Shown in pieces: positions 58,456-64,000 of a DNA stretch of 64,000 nucleotides. Location of the stretch: the NCBI GenBank assembly GCA_963781195.1, contig CAWAEZ010000009.1, positions 558,001 to 622,000 on the forward strand. Reading direction: 5' to 3'. A program made the translations under genes and the position numbers. Within the stretch, counting starts at the first letter, position 1, and the number at the start of each line of letters is the position of its first letter. This stretch comes from JAJPKK01 sp963781195 (GTDB taxonomy: Bacteria > Pseudomonadota > Alphaproteobacteria > Rhizobiales > Xanthobacteraceae). The notes beneath the pieces were generated by a model. The model was not told where the DNA came from. It made no database searches and saw only the letters and a program-made list of their open reading frames with translations.

Positions 58456-60255
58456 GTGTTCGAGCGATTGCCGAGCGACGTCACCTATCTTCGCTGCTCC
58501 GTCCGGACGATCCGGCGGACCCTTCCGATCGTGCGTCAGCCGACGCGCATCTTTCCCGCCGTGATCGACGAACTCGCCGCGCGCCATGGCGACCGCGTTG
58601 CGTTGCTGTCGAGCCGCGAAACCTTCACCTATCGCGAGCTTGCGGAGCGTTCCCGCCGCTACACCCGCTGGGCGCTCGGCGTGGGCATCGCCAAGGGCGA
58701 GGTGGTCGCGCTGCTGATGCCGAACCGGCCCGAATATCTCGCGGTCTGGCTCGGGCTCACCCGCGCCGGCGCGACGGTCGCGCTGCTCAACACCAATCTC
58801 GCCGGCGCCTCGCTCGCTTATTGCATCGACATCGTCGCCCCCCGCCACGTGATCGTGGCGGCCGAGCTCATCGCCGCGCTCGATAGCACTCAAGGCTTTC
58901 GCAGGACGAACGCAATGACTTGGATTCACGGCGACGCCGCGCCGCAGGTCGGGCAAGGCCGCATCGACCTCGCCGTCGCCGCGCAGGACGGTGCGCCGCT
59001 GCGCGCGCACGAGCATCGGCCGCTCACCATCGAGGACCGCGCGCTCTTCATCTACACCTCCGGCACGACCGGGATGCCGAAGGCCGCGAACATCAACCAT
59101 TACCGGCTGATGCTCGCGGCCTACGGATTTGCCGGCGTGATGGACACGCGTTCCGACGATCGCATGTATGACTGCCTGCCGATGCACCACACCGCCGGCG
59201 GCGTGGTCGCCACCGGCGCGACGCTGGTCGCGGGCGGCTCGGTGTTCATCCGCGACAAGTTCTCGGCGCGCGAATTCTGGGACGAGGTCGTCACCCACCG
59301 CTGCACGCTGTTCCAATATATCGGCGAGCTCTGCCGTTATCTCGTGGAGGCCCCGCCGCATCCGCGCGAACGCGACCATCGGCTTCGCCTCGCCTGCGGC
59401 AACGGACTGCGCCCCGAGGTGTGGCCGCGTTTCCAGGCGCGGTTCGCGATCCCGCGGATCCTGGAGTTCTACGCGGCGACCGAGGGCAACGTGAACCTGT
59501 TCAATTTCGACGGCCGCACCGGCGCGGTCGGCCGGGTGCCGTGGTTCCTCAAGCACCGGTTTCCGATCGCGATCGTCCGCTTCGACCCCGGGACGCGGAT
59601 GCCGATCCGCAATGCCCAGGGGTTCTGCGAGCGCGCCGCGCCGGACGAGGTCGGAGAGGCGATCGGGCAAATTCTCAACGACCCCGGCAAGTCCAACATG
59701 CGCTTCGAGGGCTATGCCGACACCGCGGCGAACGCGTCCAAGATTCTGCGCGACGTCTTCCAGAAGGGCGACGCCTGGTTTCGCTCCGGCGACCTGCTGC
59801 GCGAGGACAAGGACGGCTATTTCTATTTCGTCGACCGCATCGGCGACACCTTCCGCTGGAAGGGCGAGAACGTGTCGACCATGGAAGTCGCCGAGACGCT
59901 CGCGAGTTTTCCCGGCATCAGCGAGGCGAACGTCTACGGAGTGGAGATCGCAGGGCACGAAGGCCGCGCGGGGATGGCCGCGATCGTGTGCGCGCCGGGG
60001 CTCGACCTCGCCGCGCTGCGCACCTATGTCGCGGCGCGGCTGCCCGACTATGCGCGGCCGCTGTTCCTGCGCCTGCGCGACACGATGGAAGTCACCGCCA
60101 CCTTCAAGCAGGTCAAATTGGGGCTGGTGCAGGACGGATTCGATCCAGCCAGGACCACCGACGAGATCTTTTTCGACCACCCGCGCACCGGCGCCTATGT
60201 GCGTCTCGACGACGTCCTCTACCGGGAGATCGTCTCCGGGCAGGTGAGGCTTTAG
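58456..60255 (+). CDS. FATP-type long-chain acyl-CoA synthetase
   Basis: 599 aa from GTG 58456, which has GGGAGG five bases upstream. An earlier TTG at 58348 would add 36 unconserved residues. FATP/very-long-chain type: TYRELAERSRRYTRWAL, YTSGTTGMPKAANINHYR (AMP-binding), LPMHHTAGGVVATGATL, EFYAATEGNVNLFNFDG, DAWFRSGDLLREDKDGYFYFVDRIGD and RWKGENVSTMEVAE. The C-terminus has EVTATFKQVKLGLVQDGFDP, typical of FATP proteins. It activates fatty acids or similar long acids as CoA esters. Separate transcript after the COG0523 GTPase gene. Confidence 0.93.
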   Translation: MFERLPSDVTYLRCSVRTIRRTLPIVRQPTRIFPAVIDELAARHGDRVALLSSRETFTYRELAERSRRYTRWALGVGIAKGEVVALLMPNRPEYLAVWLGLTRAGATVALLNTNLAGASLAYCIDIVAPRHVIVAAELIAALDSTQGFRRTNAMTWIHGDAAPQVGQGRIDLAVAAQDGAPLRAHEHRPLTIEDRALFIYTSGTTGMPKAANINHYRLMLAAYGFAGVMDTRSDDRMYDCLPMHHTAGGVVATGATLVAGGSVFIRDKFSAREFWDEVVTHRCTLFQYIGELCRYLVEAPPHPRERDHRLRLACGNGLRPEVWPRFQARFAIPRILEFYAATEGNVNLFNFDGRTGAVGRVPWFLKHRFPIAIVRFDPGTRMPIRNAQGFCERAAPDEVGEAIGQILNDPGKSNMRFEGYADTAANASKILRDVFQKGDAWFRSGDLLREDKDGYFYFVDRIGDTFRWKGENVSTMEVAETLASFPGISEANVYGVEIAGHEGRAGMAAIVCAPGLDLAALRTYVAARLPDYARPLFLRLRDTMEVTATFKQVKLGLVQDGFDPARTTDEIFFDHPRTGAYVRLDDVLYREIVSGQVRL

Positions 60256-60279
60256 CGCGGCGGGCGTCCTGACGCTTCG

Positions 60280-60480
60280 CCCTTCCCTGTCATCGTCCGG
60301 CGTGACCGGCGATCCAATAACCACCGCCCGGAAGAAACTGGATTGCTCGGCCAAGCCCGCCCATTCACCCATATGCGTGGTGTGGCACGGTGCCTTGCCC
60401 CCTCGCCCCGCGTGCGGGGAGAGGTTTGCCTAGGCGCACGAACAGCGACGTGCAAATCTAGGGTCAAGCCGGCAATGACA
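60280..60480. repeat. Mosaic of interspersed-repeat fragments, typical of Bradyrhizobium-like intergenic elements
   Basis: The gap holds three recognisable pieces: tgtcatcgtccggcgtgacc-ggcgatcca (60289-60317), a hairpin ccctcgccccgcgtgcgggg-agag (60400-60423) and gggtcaagccggcaatgaca (60461-60480). All resemble segments of the small palindromic repeats common between genes in Bradyrhizobiaceae. The order appears degenerate. No gene is present. Confidence 0.45.
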
Positions 60481-60513
60481 CTCACAGTTCAAGGTCACCG
60501 AAACGTCCAACGC

Positions 60514-61068
60514 ATGTCCTCATCCACCCTCCCCGCTCCGGCCGACGTCATCGCCTATTGGCGGGCGCTGGGGCCGGGCCGCTGGTTCGTGAAGGATGCC
60601 GGCGTCGATGCCGAGATCCGCGCGAAGTTCATGGCGCTTCATGAAGCTGCGGCGGCCGGTTCGCTGGCGTCCTTCGAGGAAACCGCTGAGGGCGCGTTCG
60701 CGCTGCTGCTCGCGCTCGACCAGTTTCCGCGCAACATGTTCCGCGGCGATCCGCGGGCTTTCGCCACCGACGCGCGCGCCCGCGATGTCGCCCGCCGCGC
60801 CATCGCCCGCGGCTTCGACCTGCGCTTCGAGAACCCGGAGCGGCGGTTCTTCTATCTGCCGTTCATGCATTCGGAGACCTTGGCGGACCAGGAGCATTGC
60901 GCTGATTTGTGCCGTCGGGCGGGCGATCTCGAGGGTGCGGGCTACGCCGGGATCCACGCCGATATCATCCGCCGCTTCGGCCGCTTTCCCCACCGCAATG
61001 CCGTGCTCTTGCGCGCAACCACGCCGCAGGAGCAGACGTTTCTCGACGGCGGCGGATTTGCCGGCTGA
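60514..61068 (+). CDS. DUF924 family protein
   Basis: 184 aa from ATG 60514. The family pattern is complete: DVIAYWRALGPGRWF, LALDQFPRNMFRGDPRAFATD, FLPF-type YLPFMHSETLADQEHC and IHADIIRRFGRFPHRNAVL. DUF924 proteins are helical TPR-like proteins of unknown function found in many Proteobacteria. It lacks a signal peptide. It is followed 89 bp later by the DapA-family gene. Confidence 0.93.
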   Translation: MSSSTLPAPADVIAYWRALGPGRWFVKDAGVDAEIRAKFMALHEAAAAGSLASFEETAEGAFALLLALDQFPRNMFRGDPRAFATDARARDVARRAIARGFDLRFENPERRFFYLPFMHSETLADQEHCADLCRRAGDLEGAGYAGIHADIIRRFGRFPHRNAVLLRATTPQEQTFLDGGGFAG

Positions 61069-61157
61069 ATGCCTGCCGTGCCGTCTCGGCGCGGCCTCGT
61101 CGGAAACGCCTGCAAGTCGCGGCGAGATGCGGTAACCATGCGGGCGCCACGCCAACC

Positions 61158-62075
61158 ATGACGAAGCCCCGCATGTCCGATTTCCACGGTGTCTTTCCCT
61201 ATCTCGTGTCCCCCGTCGACGCTGCCGGCCGGGTCCGCACCGATGTCCTGGGGCGGCTCGCCTCCGACCTCGTCGACGCCGGCGTCCACGGGCTCACCCC
61301 GCTCGGCTCGACCGGCGAGTTCGCCTATCTCGACCGCGAGCAGCGCGCCGCCGTCGTCGCCACGACCATCGAGGCGGCCGGCGGCCGCGTCCCCGTGGTC
61401 GCCGGCGTCGCCTCGACCGCGACGGCGGACGCCGTCGCCCAGGCCCGGCATTACCAGCGGCTCGGCGCGGCGGGGATCCTCGCCATCCTCGAGGCGTACT
61501 TCCCCGTGAAGGACGCCCAGGTCGAGAGCTACTTCCGCGCCATTGCCGACGCCGTCGACATCCCGGTGGTGCTCTACACCAACCCCCAGTTCCAGCGCAG
61601 CGACCTCACCCTCGACGTCATCGCGCGCCTCGCGACGCATCCGCGCATCGGCTATATCAAGGATGCCTCCAGCAACACCGGCCGCCTGCTCTCGATCATG
61701 AACCGCTGCGGCGACGACATCCGCGTGTTCGCGGCCTCGGCGCACATTCCCGCCGCGGTGATGCTGATCGGCGGGGTCGGCTGGATGGCGGGCCCGGCCT
61801 GCATCATTCCGCGACAGAGCGTGAAGCTCTACGATCTGTGCCGCGCCGGCCGGTGGCCGGAAGCGATGGCGCTGCAGCGCCGGCTGTGGCGCATCAACGA
61901 GGCGTTCGCGCGGTTCAACCTCGCCGCCTGCATCAAGGCGGGGCTCGAGATCCAGGGCTACGCGGTCGGCGACCCGGTGCCGCCACAGGCCGCGCTGAGC
62001 GCGGCAGACCGCAAGGCCGTCGCCGCCGCGCTCGACGAGGTGGCGATCGAGCAGGTAGCGATCGGGAGCGTGTGA
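61158..62075 (+). CDS. DapA-family (dihydrodipicolinate synthase-like) aldolase/lyase
   Basis: 305 aa from ATG 61158; ATG 61173 is also possible. TIM-barrel class I aldolase: VFPYLVSPVD, PLGSTGEF, VVAGVASTATADA, VVLYTNPQ with Tyr140 and GYIKDASSN with Schiff-base Lys168. The true dapA is usually elsewhere, and the acceptor-binding residues differ, so this is likely a pyruvate-dependent aldolase or dehydratase of a catabolic route, such as KDG or 4-hydroxy-oxo-acid aldolase. It is tail-to-tail with a Gfo/Idh/MocA oxidoreductase gene, which often acts on sugars or inositols. Confidence 0.88.
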   Translation: MTKPRMSDFHGVFPYLVSPVDAAGRVRTDVLGRLASDLVDAGVHGLTPLGSTGEFAYLDREQRAAVVATTIEAAGGRVPVVAGVASTATADAVAQARHYQRLGAAGILAILEAYFPVKDAQVESYFRAIADAVDIPVVLYTNPQFQRSDLTLDVIARLATHPRIGYIKDASSNTGRLLSIMNRCGDDIRVFAASAHIPAAVMLIGGVGWMAGPACIIPRQSVKLYDLCRAGRWPEAMALQRRLWRINEAFARFNLAACIKAGLEIQGYAVGDPVPPQAALSAADRKAVAAALDEVAIEQVAIGSV

Positions 62076-62102
62076 AGCTGCGGCGGGCTCGCTGCTCCGC
62101 GC

Positions 62103-63218
62103 TCACGCCACGCGGTCGTCGGCGGGATCGAGCGGCAGCGACACCGGCTGCCTGAGTTTCGCCGACAGGTCGAGCGCCTTGGTGAGCATCAGCCGGTTGT
62201 GCGCCTCGGCCGCCGTCGCCGCCTGGGTCGGCACGCCGAGCGCCATGCGGTTGAGCCACGACTCGGTCTCGTCGCGCATCGGCCCGCGCAGCTCGCCGAG
62301 CGCCATGTCGCCCGGCGGGTAGCTTCCCATGAAGTCGACCAGCCGGCTCTCGTCGGGCGCATAGCCTTCGGCCTGGGGCTTCGACACCGCCAGCACGATG
62401 TCGCGGTGGGTGTCGTCGATGGTGAGCACGCCGGAGGTCCCGACGATGCCGACCTCGAGGCTGTACACCGCCGCCGGCCACGTCACCGGCAGCGCCCAGG
62501 AGATGGCGAGGTGGTGCACCGTGCCGTCGGAAAAGCAGATCATGCCGGCGGTGGCGTCGATGCCGTGATAGAGCGGGCCCAGCACCTTGTCGACCGAGCG
62601 CGCATAGACCTCGACCGGGGTCTTGCCGTCGAGGCACCACATGCAGATGTCGAGCGCATGGGTGCCCGAGATCACCATCGGCGAGATCGTCTCCGGCTTG
62701 TCGGTGCGCTTGTAATTGTCGACCGCGACCAACCGGTTCATGAAGGCGCGGGAGGTGACGAGGGTGACGTCGCCGAGCGCCCCGGTGCGGCATTTCTCCT
62801 TGGCCGCCAGCCAGCGGCGGCGGAACCGCTGGGTGTAGCCGACCACGGCGTCGAGACCGGATTTCTCGATCGCTGCGAGCACCCGGGCGGAATCCTTCAG
62901 CGTCGTCGCCAACGGCTTCTCGATTAGCATGGGCAGGCCGTTCTCGACCGCGCACATAACCGGATCGACGTGCAGATGCTCGTCCGACGCGATGATCGCG
63001 CAGGTCGCCTCCGGCCGCGCCAGCAGCTCGCGATGATCGGTGGTGACGAAATCGGCGCCGATCTTCGCCGCGACCGACTTGCCGCGGTTGTCGTTGAGTT
63101 CGGCGATGCCGATCCACTCGACCGCCGGGTGGCGCGCCGCCACCTCGCCGCGGAACAGGCCGACCCGACCCGCCCCCACGATCGCGAGCCCGATGCCGTT
63201 GGTCCGGCGCCCTCTCAT
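62103..63218 (-). CDS. Gfo/Idh/MocA family NAD(P)-dependent oxidoreductase
   Basis: 371 aa from ATG 63218 with GGGAGA seven to twelve bases upstream; an upstream ATG at 63263 is less likely. Rossmann N-terminus GIGLAIVGAGRVG, then IASDEHLHVDPVMCAVENGL and the family motif EKPLA (100-104) with the catalytic-region Lys101. The C-terminal alpha/beta domain starts at ~130 (GALGDVTLVTSR, GTHALDICMWCLDGKTP). Such enzymes oxidise sugars, inositols or their derivatives. It faces the DapA-like gene, with 27 bp between the stops, and is divergent from the enoyl-CoA hydratase gene. Confidence 0.9.
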   Translation of the reverse strand: MRGRRTNGIGLAIVGAGRVGLFRGEVAARHPAVEWIGIAELNDNRGKSVAAKIGADFVTTDHRELLARPEATCAIIASDEHLHVDPVMCAVENGLPMLIEKPLATTLKDSARVLAAIEKSGLDAVVGYTQRFRRRWLAAKEKCRTGALGDVTLVTSRAFMNRLVAVDNYKRTDKPETISPMVISGTHALDICMWCLDGKTPVEVYARSVDKVLGPLYHGIDATAGMICFSDGTVHHLAISWALPVTWPAAVYSLEVGIVGTSGVLTIDDTHRDIVLAVSKPQAEGYAPDESRLVDFMGSYPPGDMALGELRGPMRDETESWLNRMALGVPTQAATAAEAHNRLMLTKALDLSAKLRQPVSLPLDPADDRVA

Positions 63219-63314
63219 CCCGTTTCTCCCGTGTGATTTCGGCGGAGTGATCGCATTTTCCACGGTGAACCGCTAGGTTCGCGGCAACGCCGAAAGGCCG
63301 TTGCGGAGGATGCG

Positions 63315-64000
63315 GTGCCTGATCTCGTGAGCCTGCGCAAAGAGGGCGATATCGCCGTCATCGTCATCGACAATCCGCCGGTCAACGCGCTGAACCACGC
63401 AATGCGCGCCGGCCTCGTCGCGGCGCTGCGCCGGGCCCAGGCCGATGCCGACACCGCCGCGATCGTCATCGTCTGCGCCGGGCGCACCTTCATCGCCGGC
63501 GCCGACATCAGCGAGTTCGGCAAGCCGGTGCAAGCGCCGACCACGCCCGACGTGATCGCCGCCATCGAAGCGAGCCGCGTGCCGGTCGTCGCGGCGCTGC
63601 ACGGCACGCCACTCGGCGGTGGCCTCGAGGTCGCGCTCGCCTGCCATTACCGCGTCGCCGCGCTCGGGACGCGGCTCGGCCTCCCCGAGATCAAGCTCGG
63701 CCTCATACCGGGGGCCGGCGGAACCCAGCGCCTGCCGCGCCTCGTCGGCCTCGACAAGGCGATGACCATGATCTTATCGGGCGACCCGATCCCGGCCACC
63801 GAAGCGCTGGAGGCGGGCCTGCTCGATGCCGTGTTCGCGGATGACATCGCCGCAGCCGCGGCAGGCTTTGCGCGCGCGGCCGTGGCGGCGGGGTCCAAGG
63901 CCGAGCTCGCGAAACACCGCGACGACAAGCTGGTGGGCTCGCCCGAAGCGCTGGCGAAGTTCGAAGCCGCGGCCGCCGGCCATCTCAAGCGCGCGCGCGG
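63315..64000 (+). CDS. Enoyl-CoA hydratase / 3-hydroxyacyl-CoA dehydrogenase (N-terminal part, truncated by the window)
   Basis: At least 228 aa from GTG 63315, which has GGAGGA five bases upstream; the frame is open to the end of the window. The crotonase domain is complete in its core: RTFIAGADISEFG (oxyanion hole), LHGTPLGGGLEVALACHYRV and LPEIKLGLIPGAGGTQRLPR with the catalytic Glu of LPEI. Spacing and the region after ~190 (AELAKHRDDKLVGSPEALAK) suggest the FadJ/FadB-type multienzyme whose dehydrogenase half lies beyond the edge. The protein would act in fatty-acid beta-oxidation. Confidence 0.88.
   Translation, partial: MPDLVSLRKEGDIAVIVIDNPPVNALNHAMRAGLVAALRRAQADADTAAIVIVCAGRTFIAGADISEFGKPVQAPTTPDVIAAIEASRVPVVAALHGTPLGGGLEVALACHYRVAALGTRLGLPEIKLGLIPGAGGTQRLPRLVGLDKAMTMILSGDPIPATEALEAGLLDAVFADDIAAAAAGFARAAVAAGSKAELAKHRDDKLVGSPEALAKFEAAAAGHLKRAR

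Noticed and set aside
58315..60372. Antisense frame opposite the FATP-type synthetase
   Set aside because: Composition artefact of GC-rich codons; the sense gene is complete with all ANL motifs.

Overview
The window is a stretch of GC-rich chromosome (about two thirds G+C by eye) from an alphaproteobacterium, most likely a Hyphomicrobiales (Rhizobiales) species of the Bradyrhizobium/Rhodopseudomonas/Xanthobacteraceae kind. The main evidence is the order tlpA <- -> argH - small lipoprotein - lysA - TIGR02302/DUF4175 protein at 1.6-9.8 kb, a linkage typical of that order. Supporting signs are orphan Bug-type solute-binding proteins, a hopanoid phosphorylase (HpnG) and MOSC/flavin/molybdenum oxidoreductases. 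I see no rRNA, tRNA, IS element, prophage or CRISPR array.

Layout. 0-1.7 kb: the tail of a streptogramin-lyase-like protein and a secreted alpha/beta hydrolase. 1.6-9.8 kb: the conserved lysine/arginine core, interrupted at 4.2-5.6 kb by a lower-GC two-gene cassette that looks like an antitoxin plus a PARP-fold ADP-ribosyltransferase, followed by msrB. 10.4-14.2 kb: a MinD/ParA-like ATPase, then a tightly overlapping operon of a KASIII-like condensing enzyme, a haem-oxygenase-fold diiron-type protein and an unknown protein; this is the best candidate for an undescribed pathway. 14.3-26.1 kb: a catabolic patch with a carboxymuconolactone-decarboxylase-like protein, two substrate-binding proteins without permeases, an extradiol dioxygenase, a resorcylate-decarboxylase-like amidohydrolase, a luciferase-like flavoprotein, a lone molybdopterin subunit, a BBE-type FAD oxidase and a MOSC-reductase-ferredoxin fusion. 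26.5-33.9 kb: a large unusual secreted protein, gamma-glutamyltransferase, another Bug protein, an orphan histidine kinase and a NUDIX hydrolase.

34-43.6 kb: two cupins behind a fused TctA-TctB permease, a cyclic-nucleotide-binding membrane protein, an OprB porin, and a four-gene sulfatase operon including its own formylglycine-generating enzyme. 43.8-55.4 kb: acyl-CoA ligase, metallo-beta-lactamase-fold protein, secreted proteins, a LeuC/LeuD-like hydro-lyase plus isocitrate-lyase-family enzyme operon, a Cys-rich secreted protein, HpnG, a periplasmic cupin and a thiolase. 55.6-64 kb: D,D-carboxypeptidase, COG0523 GTPase, FATP-type acyl-CoA synthetase, DUF924, a DapA-family aldolase, a Gfo/Idh/MocA oxidoreductase and the start of a beta-oxidation multienzyme.

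The overall picture is a metabolically versatile soil or plant-associated heterotroph using aromatic acids, sulfate esters and fatty acids. Short 13-17 bp tandem repeats built around a shared GAAT..CCAAGCC core recur in several intergenic gaps.
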